A stretch of DNA of 64,000 nt from Cololabis saira (taxonomy: Eukaryota; Chordata; Actinopteri; Beloniformes; Belonidae). Numbering within the stretch: position 1 is the stretch's first letter; every line of letters starts with the position of its first letter. The translations under genes were made by a program, and so were the position numbers. Below the pieces are notes generated by a model. That model saw only the letters and a program-made list of their open reading frames with translations. It had not been told where the DNA came from and ran no database searches. This document shows positions 56,205 to 64,000 of this stretch, in pieces. Location of the stretch: NCBI RefSeq assembly GCF_033807715.1, contig NC_084606.1, positions 40,234,922-40,298,921 on the forward strand, read 5' to 3'.

Positions 56205-56359
56205 GGGGCGGCTCTGGACGTTCTGTGGCAGCAGTGCTGCAGCGACGGCGCTCTGGTCCGGTCGGCCTGCTGCGACGCCTTGGTCCTCCTGGTGGAGCAG
56301 GGCCACGCCGACCTGCACTACGTCCTCAACTGTGTCCTCAACCTGCTGCCGTCTGCCAG
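56205..56359 (+). CDS. focad: focad coding exon 3
   Basis: A 155-nt exon between GTGCCTCAG and CCAG|GTACGT, starting in phase 0 and ending after two bases of an arginine codon. It reads GAALDVLWQQCCSDGALVRS, then ACCDALVLLVEQGHADLHYV, then LNCVLNLLPSAR. The CCSD-x(3)-VR-x-ACC-x2-L and HYVLN-x-(I/V)LNL(I/L)PS motifs are diagnostic of focadhesin. The protein segment folds as paired helices of a HEAT-like repeat. The following intron begins almost directly with the 910-bp duplication at 56366. Confidence 0.95.
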
Positions 56360-56365
56360 GTACGT

Positions 56366-57279
56366 AAAAATGAAAGTGAGAGAAGATTCAAGCGGCAACG
56401 CTTTTTAATGTTTTTTTGTCTGTCTCTGTGCTGCTGAAAAGTCAGCTGGAGCCGTGAGCAGCTATGAAGAGACAGAGCTCCTGGTAGATCTGGTCGTTCC
56501 TTATCGCCCGTCTAGATCCCTTTTTTAATTCTCTCCTCAGCACCAGGTTTATGAACATCTGCACTTCAGAGTTGGATCACCAAACAGACTTTTGCTGCCG
56601 TTCCCTGTTGAATAAAATGAACCAGAATCCGTCAGTCTCTTTCTCTGATTTCCTCCTCCTGACTCAGACGTCTGACTCCAACCCCCGACCAATGTACGGC
56701 CTGTAGTGTGATGATGTCAGATACAGCCGACTCAGCAGCTTAGAACCTAAGCAGAATAGTTACAGAAAAGTATCTACTCGGAATGTTAGACCCCTAGTGG
56801 AAAAGAACCAAGGCGAGTCGAGGCGGGCTGAGTACTAGTGGAAAAGCACCAATAATGTGGCTGAACCTGGACCTGACGCAGTGAGGCCACCCCATAATGC
56901 TGCCATAATGCCATAAACCCGCTTCTCCTCTCACCCTCATGCCCCCGGCGCTCTTCAACACCCGACTCATCAGACCACACGCTCCAACCTTCTTCACAAC
57001 ATTAAAGGCATCTCAAATTTTTAAATATACGCCTGATAAACCTATCTTTTTAAATTAAACCGTTGTTCAGTTCTGTGCACATGGTGTGCGTTTAAATGCT
57101 CTTTCATTATCAATCATTGCAGTGACTTACTATTGATTCCTTTATCTGTGTAACTGTACGGCGAACCCGTTCCCGCTGTACTTACCACTTAAATGGTACA
57201 AAACAATGGACTGATAAATGTGAAAACCTTTGACAAGACTCACCGGTGCAGCCTTCCTGGGTGGGAGGGAACCCAAAGG
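56366..57279 (+). repeat. 910-bp dispersed duplication, copy 2 (focad intron 3)
   Basis: Nearly identical to 41073..41983 and starting six bases after the exon 3 donor. It is followed by another, partial copy of its own segment (57294..57345, ACAGAAAAGTATCTACTCGG) leading to GGGCTGAGTAGGTGC, so the source is a transposon of the GTGCTTTTCCACTAG family plus flanking DNA. Confidence 0.85.
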
Positions 57280-57580
57280 AAATAGCCCAAATAGATACAG
57301 AAAAGTATCTACTCGGCACGTTAGACCCCTAGTGGAAAAGAGCCAAACCAGGTCGAGTCGGGCTGAGTAGGTGCATGTGCATCACACACACGTGGAGCGA
57401 CGGATCAGGACACAGGGAAGAGGGAGAACCGATGGATTCACGCTGTTCATATCCCACATAGATTTGTGTTTTTAGTTAGTTGTCTCCTTGCTTTTCTGCT
57501 GTTTATACAGAAGTTCATCTTAACCATTTCCCTTGTCGTCTTTTATCACCACGTTTTGTTTTCGCTGCTGCTTTCCACAG

Positions 57581-57679
57581 AAACGTCCAGGGGCTCGTCA
57601 AAGTCATCGGACGCCTGTTGCAGATGCAAGCTGACCAGAAACACCAGGACACGCCCTCCACCTGCCCGTACTCCATCAG
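57581..57679 (+). CDS. focad: focad coding exon 4 (canonical end at first donor)
   Basis: The acceptor CTTTCCACAG is followed by A, completing the split arginine codon, then NVQGLVKVIGRLLQMQADQK and HQDTPSTCPYSIR. It matches human FOCAD NTHGLIK...LLQMQ ... IYTIR. The exon ends AG|GTCAGT at 57679 in phase 2, where the human exon also ends. The last 30 or so bases and the following donor are tandemly amplified to 58327, giving 21 further candidate ends. The next exon (NHPHPL... in human) is not in the window. Confidence 0.92.
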
Positions 57680-58327
57680 GTCAGTCCCTCCACCTGCCCG
57701 TACTCCATCAGGTCAGTCCCTCCACCTGCCCGTACTCCATCAGGTCAGTCCCTCCACCTGCCCGTACTCCATCAGGTCAGTCCCTCCACCTGCCCGTACT
57801 CCATCAGGTCAGTCCCTCCACCTGCCCGTACTCCATCAGGTCAGTCCCTCCACCTGCCCGTACTCCATCAGGTCAGTCCCTCCCCCTGCCCACCTCCACC
57901 TGCCCGTACTCCATCAGGTCAGTCCCTCCACCTGCCCGTACTCCATCAGGTCAGTCCCTCCACCTGCCCGTACTCCATCAGGTCAGTCCCTCCACCTACT
58001 CCATCAGGTCAGTCCCTCCCCCTCCTCCTGCCAGTACTCCATCAGGTCAGTCCCTCCACCTGCCCCTGCCCGTACTCCATCAGGTCAGTCCCTCCCCCTG
58101 CCCATACTCCATCAGGTCAGTCCCTCCACCTGCTACTCCATCAGGTCAGTCCCTCCACCTACTCCATCAGGTCAGTCCTGCCCGTACTCCATCAGGTCAG
58201 TCCCTCCACCTACTCCATCAGGTCAGTCCTGCCCGTACTCCATCAGGTCAGTCCCTCCACCTACTCCATCAGGTCAGTCCTGCCCGTACTACATCAGGTC
58301 AGTCCCTCCACCTGCTACTCCATCAGG
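57648..58327 (+). repeat. focad: Minisatellite built from the focad exon 4 end and its 5' splice site
   Basis: The unit is GTCAGTCCCTCCACCTGCCC GTACTCCATCAG (32 bp), that is, the last bases of exon 4, the exon/intron junction and the first intron bases. Twenty-two CATCAG|GT junctions are visible, the first 21 followed by GTCAGT and the last by GTCTAG. One reads ACATCAG. Toward the right the units shorten (CCACCTACTCCATCAG). Each is a potential donor. All three forward frames stay free of stops for most of the array. Confidence 0.95.
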
Positions 58328-58511
58328 TCTAGTGTGTATAAATGTTCAGAGCTGCTGCATCGTTGGTCCATATTTTGCCATGTTGTTGTCCTCCTCCTAC
58401 GTCGGCTTCAAACTGCCATGTTGGTTTACTAATGTTCCAACTAACATTAGTAAACGGCGCCACCTATCGCTGCGAGTCCAACGCACCTCACTCAATGATT
58501 TGATTCTCCCC
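58328..58511 (+). other. focad: focad intron 4, unique part
   Basis: Between the splice-site array and the LINE nest. TTACTAATGTTCCAACTAACATTAGTAAACGG at about 58426 is an imperfect inverted repeat. No exon. Confidence 0.6.
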
Positions 58512-59023
58512 ATTTTTTTTTTTTTTTTTTAATATATATTTTTATTAGGGGGTAAGGCACAGTAGAACAGGAATCAATGACACATTTACATTAAGTATCA
58601 TATTATTTCTGTATGGCAATCTACAATATAGAGGATATTTGACACCGTAACAAAACTGTGCATCTCAATGGAATGAGAAAAAGATATACAGTCTTGATTT
58701 AAGGACAAAACATTACACAATTCAATGAAAATAATATTAATAATGATAAATAAATAAGTGAAAATTATTATTATTTTTTTTTTCAACTCTGTTTATTGAA
58801 TTTTCATTTTTCAACACATAAACGACAGTAACAATGAAGCAAATATCAAGGTTTACATTATCACGTAACTCAAATAAAGACAGTGTACAAGATATATAAA
58901 CAAACAAAAAGAATAATAAAACAACAAAGAAAGAATAGGACAAAAATACACATACATACAAACACACTCATTCACTCGGGGAAGGGTGGGTGGGGGGGTT
59001 TATTCTGCTCACAGCTTTTCTAG
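58512..59023 (-). mobile_element. 3' UTR and A-tail of the L1-like LINE
   Basis: On the minus strand the ORF2 stop (59024) is followed by a non-coding region with CAATAAACAGAGTTG and an A-rich stretch at 58772..58782, then more sequence ending in another A-run at 58512..58530. The outer run may be the tail of a second, older LINE. Confidence 0.55.
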
Positions 59024-59272
59024 TTAGTCCTCAGGTTCTTCATCAATGCTGAGTGAGTGAATGTGGTCAACAAAAGGTTGCCAAGTTTTGTTAAAGGCTT
59101 CCAGGGAACCCCGACGGGAGAACCTAATCTTCTCCAGCTTAATGCAGTATAGGATTTCATGTATCCATCTATTGTGTGTGGGCGGAAGCGTATGTGTCCA
59201 TTTGAGGAGGATGAGCCTTCTAGCGAGTAAAGTTGTGAAGGCTATAACTCGTTTCGCAGTGTTAGGCATCCC
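59024..59272 (-). pseudogene. L1/Tx1-like LINE ORF2, last part (distal to the L2 insertion)
   Basis: The minus frame reads MPNTAKRVIAFTTLLARRLI, then LLKW ... LPPTHNRWIHEILYCIKLEK, and ends near TWQPFVDHI ... EEPED. This is the normal carboxy-terminus of fish L1-like ORF2. It continues in the same frame from the part at 63588..64000 once the L2 and one copy of the GGGAT duplication are removed. Confidence 0.8.
59268..59272. repeat. L2 insertion duplication ATCCC, 3' side
   Basis: ATCCC (GGGAT on the coding strand) recurs at 63588..63592 at the other side of the L2. Confidence 0.65.
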
Positions 59273-59579
59273 AATTCAATTCAATTCAATTTTATTTATA
59301 TAGCGTCTAATACAACAGATGTTGTCTCTAGACGCTTTCCAGAGATCCAGAACATGAACATGAACATAAACATAAACATAAACATAAACCCCCGAGCAAT
59401 TATTATATAAACAATGGCAGGTAAAAACTCCCTTAGTGGGAGAAAAACCTTAAGCCAAACAGTGGCAAGGAAAAACTCCCCTTTAGGAGGGAAGAAACCT
59501 TGAGCAGGACCAGGCTCATAAGGGGGGACCCTCCTGCCGAAGGCCAGACTGGGGGAGTCAGGGACGACGACAGCACACA

Positions 59580-59760
59580 GCAGGCAGGTGGAAGCAGCAG
59601 CGGGATGACCAGAGGTGGGGGGGGGGGGGTGGCGTCAGCAGCACACAACAGTCATGTGGAAGCAGCAGCGGGATGACCAGAGGGGGGGGGGGCGTCAGCA
59701 GCACACAACAGTCATGTGGAAGCAGCAGCGGGATGACCAGAGGGGGGGGGGGTGCAGGCA
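59580..59760. repeat. Short tandem repeat in the L2 3' UTR
   Basis: About three 57-60-bp units with GTGGAAGCAGCAGCGGGATG ACCAGAGG and a following G-run. Confidence 0.8.
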
Positions 59761-60216
59761 GGCGGAAGCAGCAACAGCAGACATCCACGTAGGCAGGTGG
59801 AAGAAGCAATGGGATGACCAGAGGGGGGGAGGGCCGGGAACACAGGCCAGAACGCAGCTCCTGAGGCTCCGGCCTGCAAACATACACAAAAGAGAAAAAA
59901 GGGGGGCCGGCACAAGAAACTACAGGAACAATGGACAAAAATGATAGCTATGAGATATTTATAATAAATAAAAATGGTAATGGAGAAGAGAGGCAGGGAA
60001 AAGGAGAGGAGAAGAAGGGTGAGAGGCACCGCCCAGCGGATCATGTCGGTGCCCCCCTGCAGCATAAGCCTATAGCAGCATATCTACCGCGAAGCTATAT
60101 TTGAGACTAACTATTATAGTTTTGTTCTATAGCTGCGACTATGACTACTGACTCTAACACACTAAAGTTTACACTACCTAGAGATTTACCAACACCAGCT
60201 AGAGGTTTACTAAACA

Positions 60217-63200
60217 CTAACTATAAGCTTTACTAAACAGAAAGGTTTTAAGTTTAGTTTTAAAGGTGGAGGTGGTGTCAGCCTCCTTAACCCAGATTGG
60301 AAGTTGGTTCCAAAGTAATGGTGCCTGATAGCAGAACGCCCGCCCTCCAAATCTACATTTAGATACTCTAGGAACTACGAGTAAACCTGCACCCTGGGAG
60401 CGGAGAGCTCGGCCAGGAACATAAGGCACTATCAAATCTTGTAAATACTGCGGAGCTAAGCCGTTTTGGGCTTTATATGCAAGTAATAAAATTTTAAATT
60501 GAATTCTGAATTTTACAGGTAGCCAATGGAGCGACGCTAACACTGGAGAGACGTGGTCTCTCCTGCTAATTCCTGTCAGTACTCGTGCTGCTGCATTCTG
60601 GATCAGCTGGAGCCTATTCAGCAAATTACTTGGACATCCTGCTAACAACACATTACAGTAATCCAGTCTAGAAGATACAAACGCATGAACTAGTTTCTCT
60701 GCATCCCTCTGCGAGAGGATTTTCCTAATTTTTGCAATATTACGGAGATGGAAAAACGCTATTTTACAAACCTGATTAACATATGGTTTAAACGACAAAT
60801 CCTGATCGAAAACAACACCAAGGTTTCTCACAGTTGCACTGGAAGCCATCGCAACACCATCTAATCCCTTCCTAAGATGCTCTGGACCAAGAATGATAAC
60901 CTCTGTTTTATCTGAATTTAGAAGCAAGAAATTTCTGGACATCCAGTCCTTGATGTCCCTAAGACATGCCTGAAGTTTAACTAACGGTTCTGTTTCATCC
61001 GGCTTCATAGACAAGTAGAGCTGCGTATCATCAGCATAGTGTGTGCCGTGATTCTGGATTATACTTCCCAACGGCTGCATGTATAAACTGAACAAGACTG
61101 GCCCTAGCACTGAACCCTGCGGAACACCATAACAGACCCTCGACTGTTCTGAAGAAACCTCATGTACATGAACAAACTGGAACCTGTCAGATAGATATGA
61201 TTTAAACCAACATAGAGCTGTCCCTTTAATCCCAACAACATGCTCTAACCTGTGCAGTAAAATGCCATGATCTATAGTGTCAAAAGCAGCACTGAGGTCC
61301 AGTAAAACCAATATGGACACTAATCCCTTATCTGAGGCCATAAGAAGGTCATTCGTAACTCGAACCAGTGCTGTCTCTGTGCTATGATGCATTCTGAACC
61401 CTGACTGAAAGACTTCAAACAGATCATTTCTATACAAATAGTCACATAACTGGCTTGAAACTGCCTTTTCCAGAATTTTAGATACAAATGGAAGGTTAGA
61501 AATTGGCCTATAATTAGCTAAGGTGTCTGGGTCAAGGGAAGGTTTTTTAAGTAAAGGTTTAATTACTGCCACTTTGAAAACCTGTGGTACATATCCTAAG
61601 CTTAGGGATAGGTTGATTTGGTCCAGTATTGTCACACCAATAAGAGAAAAAACATTTTTGAATAGTTGAGTCGGGATGGGGTCTAACATACATGTGGTAG
61701 ACTTAGCTCTATTAACGAGTGAGGTCAGCTCAGGGAGGTCTATAGGATCAAAACAGTCTAGAGACAAGTCAGAGCCTAGGGAAGTCGCTAAAGCTGAAGA
61801 AACGCCCACAACCGGCTGGTTGATTTCTTCTCTAATTCTCGTGATTTTACTGTTAAAGAAGCTCATAAAGTCCTCACTACTGAGAGCTGCAGGAATACAC
61901 GGCTCCACAGAACTGTGACTCTTTGTCAGCCTGGCTACAGTGCTGAACAGAAAACGTGGGTTACTTTTGTTATCCTCTATCAACGTTGAATAATAAGCTG
62001 TTCTTGCTTTGCGAATGGCTTTTTTATATACTATTAGAATATCTTTCCATTCACGATAAGAGTCTACAGACCTACAAGAGTACCACTTCCTTTCCATTTT
62101 ACGCACGCTTTGTTTCAACATGCGAATATCTGAATTGTACCAGGGAGTTAAGCTCCTGTGGCTAGAAACCCTCCTTTTCAAAGGAGCAACTTCATCTAAA
62201 GCTGAGTGCAACAGATCAGCAGTGTTACTAACAAGAAAATCAACATCAGAGGTAGAACCCAGGTCACTGGCCTCTATTGCTTCAGTAGAGGCTTCACTAT
62301 TTTCCACTGTCGCAAGACGAGCAATGGTCTCCTTAAATTTAGCAATAGCTTCATCAGACAAACATCTGCTAAAATAATACCTCCTGCCCTGCACTTCAAC
62401 ATCAACAACATTCAATTCCAACGTTATTAAATAATGGTCGGATAAAAGGGAGTTAACAGGTGACACCAACAGACCATCAGTTTCAACACCGTAGGTGAGA
62501 ACGAGATCGAGAGTATGACCAAAACAATGCGTCGGCCCGTCCACTTTTTGTGAGATACCCATTGATTCTAGAAGAGAATTGAAAGCTAATTTAAGATTAT
62601 CGCTTTCAACATCCATATGAATATTAAAATCACCCACTATGATGAATTTATCTGTACTGATCAATAATCCAGAAAGGAAATCTGAAAATTCAGACAAAAA
62701 CTCTAGATAAGCGCCAGCAGGGGGCCGATACACTACCACTAACACAACTGGCTTCTCTGATTTCCAGCTCGGAAATTTCAGACTAAGCGTGAGGCTTTCA
62801 AACGTATTATGATTGCACTTAGGTTAAATTTTTGTTTGGAGACTGGAGTTATAAATTGCTGCGACTCCTCCGCCCCGGCCCGTGTTTCTAGGAATGTGAT
62901 GATTAAAGTAGCCGGGCGGAGTTGATTCATTCAAACTAACATACTCTTCATCCTGTAACCATGTTTCTGTTAAGCAGAAAACATCACTCCTGCTCTCTGT
63001 AATTATATCGTTTACTAACAGAGACTTGGAGCTTAATGATCGTATATTTAGTAGTCCGCATCTAATTTTTCGGTCTCTTATTGGTACCAAATGTGCATTG
63101 GTTTTAATTTTTACAAGATTATTTTGGTTAACGCCTCTATAACGCCGCACCTGGTGAACTAGTGGAGGGCGGGGAACTGCAACTACTTCTATTTTGCTAG

Positions 63201-63306
63201 GCACCTGGTTAGAGTTACCAGTTACATCATGTAATCTTATAGTTTTGTTGGCAGGCGTTGGTCCTCGAGAAGCAGCAGAGAAGTGTGTTAAACTACAGCT
63301 CTGCAT
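60217..63306 (-). pseudogene. L2 ORF2: AP endonuclease and reverse transcriptase, one in-frame stop
   Basis: From ATG 63306 the frame is interrupted only by TAA at 62824..62826 and otherwise spans 1,029 codons to 60217. The endonuclease motifs are [39 protein letters not shown] and SDHYLITLEL. The RT motifs are NYRPISNLPFVSKILEKAV, LLDLSAAFDTIDH, GVPQGSVLGPVLFSLYM and the catalytic YADDTQLYLS. The C-terminus (RDHVSPVLASLHWLPVKFRI ... PLLWNQLPIWVKEA) is classic L2/CR1 group. The stop lies within the endonuclease domain, so this copy should not make full-length protein, but it is otherwise well preserved and therefore fairly young. Confidence 0.9.
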
Positions 63307-63327
63307 CCTGGCCTGGACCCTGCGATG

Positions 63328-63587
63328 TCAGGGAGAGGGTCTAATGAAACAGGCCAAATTACTAGAGACAAGAGAAGCACCATCCCGGGTGGGATGAATG
63401 CCGTCTCTTCTAATCAGACCGGGCTTTCCCCAGAACGTTTCCCAATTGTCAATAAAGGCCACGTCGTTTTCTGAACACCACCGATACAACCAGCGACGGA
63501 GCGAGAGCATGCGACTAAACATGTCATCGCTGGTCAAATTGGGGAGGGGGCCAGAGAAACCTACGGAGTCCGACATGGTTTTAGCGA
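63328..63587 (-). pseudogene. L2 ORF1, C-terminal esterase-like part (5'-truncated)
   Basis: The minus frame reads [20 protein letters not shown], then [20 protein letters not shown] and [20 protein letters not shown]. The RDG-I-H-PT block matches the Asp-x-x-His catalytic end of SGNH/GDSL-type esterase domains known in ORF1 of CR1/L2 elements. The N-terminal part is absent because the insertion is truncated at 63587. The frame ends at 63328, 21 bases before the ORF2 ATG and in the same frame. Confidence 0.7.
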
Positions 63588-64000
63588 ATCCCAGCGTGTC
63601 GTGGTACTCCAAAGAGGGCAGTGAGGGGGTCGGGGTCAATTGTGCTACCCAAAACCCTCCCCAGCGTATCAAACAACCCCAACCACAATAAAGACAATTT
63701 CGGACATGACCAAAACATATGCATGTAATCTGCCGGTGATAATTTACATCTGTTACATGAGTCAGCCCTATCTGGGTAAATCTTCGCTAATCTTGCATTG
63801 GTGTAGTGGCTCCTGTGTAGGATTTTGCATTGAAGTAGACAGTGTCTTGCACATATAGAAGATGTGTGTACCAGATCTAACATATGATCCCACTGATCAT
63901 CAGTGATATCAGTCCCAAAGTCCTGACTCCACACAGTTTGAAGTGAGTCCAGTCTGGTTGGATTAGCCGCAAAAATGTTTCTATAAATGATAGAAATCAA
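63588..64000 (-). pseudogene. L1/Tx1-like LINE ORF2, part proximal to the L2 insertion (runs off the window)
   Basis: The minus frame enters from the right edge and reads VWSQDFGTDITDDQWDHMLD, then [20 protein letters not shown], then [20 protein letters not shown]. The last holds a C-x2-C-x7-H-x4-C zinc knuckle as in the fragment at 6682..7598. It breaks at GGGAT and resumes at 59269 in the same frame. Endonuclease and RT would lie beyond 64000. Confidence 0.8.

Larger units (their letters stand above)
59273..63587 (-). mobile_element. L2/Maui-type LINE, nearly complete, inserted in an L1-like LINE
   Basis: A 4.3-kb insertion. Its 3' end on the minus strand is ...GCTATATAAATAAAATTGAA TTGAATTGAATT. 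The 3' UTR contains GTCTAGAGACAACATCTG, AGTTTTTCCTTGCC and a short tandem repeat at 59580..59760. The coding region (60217..63587) comprises an ORF1 esterase-like end and ORF2. A 5-bp duplication ATCCC flanks it. The element is 5'-truncated within ORF1. The same family's 3' end is at 8000..8180. Confidence 0.85.

Noticed and set aside
57466..58532. Serine/proline-rich frames of 288 and 350 codons on the plus strand
   Set aside because: Only the first 99 bases of the exon are conserved focad coding sequence; the remainder is the splice-site minisatellite and intron.

Overview
The window looks like teleost fish nuclear DNA. Two vertebrate genes are recognisable from short, correctly phased exons. 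Most of the rest is the repeat load typical of fish genomes: L1/Tx1-like and L2/Maui-like LINEs, a Jockey-group LINE with open frames, a tRNA-derived SINE, hAT, Tc1, pogo, Harbinger-like and TTAA-flanked elements, and many minisatellites. No bacterial gene, operon, rRNA or CRISPR array is present.

Host genes. mllt3 (AF9) lies on the minus strand. Its start exon is at 29214..29225, the exon carrying the first part of the YEATS domain is at 23014..23194, and the gene continues off the left edge. focad (focadhesin) lies on the plus strand. Its start-codon exon is at 43610..43704, coding exons follow at 56022..56096, 56205..56359 and 57581..57679, and the gene continues off the right edge. The genes are head to head, the same arrangement as MLLT3 and FOCAD on human chromosome 9p, with about 14 kb between the two start codons. 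All exon boundaries have AG/GT sites and matching phases. The focad exon lengths (19 codons, 25 codons, 155 nt) agree with human FOCAD as I remember it.

Layout. 1-23013 is mllt3 intron 2: TTAA-flanked and hAT elements, an L1 fragment, an L2 3' end, an 11-copy 46-bp minisatellite, a SINE with a perfect 15-bp target duplication, a hAT[Tc1[MITE]] nest, a pogo[hAT] nest, and a 36-bp minisatellite split by a hAT insertion. 23195-29213 is mllt3 intron 1: a 1.73-kb element with inverted LTR-like ends, a Harbinger-like nest, and minisatellites that include a fragment resembling mllt3 exon 2. 29226-43609 is the intergenic or 5' region: a CpG-rich mllt3 promoter, a THAP transposon remnant between 137-bp direct repeats, a retroelement 3' end that gave rise to a GGATCC minisatellite, a symmetric trinucleotide microsatellite next to a candidate focad first exon, and a 3.3-kb transposon nest. 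43705-56021 is focad intron 1: a hAT element, a 1.5-kb minisatellite, a LINE with open ORF1 and ORF2, a transposon-gene exon expanded into a 45/43-bp minisatellite, and an internally repeated interspersed element. 58500-64000 is an L1-like LINE split by an L2.

Most notable point: the end of the fourth focad coding exon, together with its 5' splice site, has been amplified into about 22 tandem units, 21 of which carry CAG|GTCAGT. Several other arrays here also seem to have grown out of coding or exon-edge sequence.
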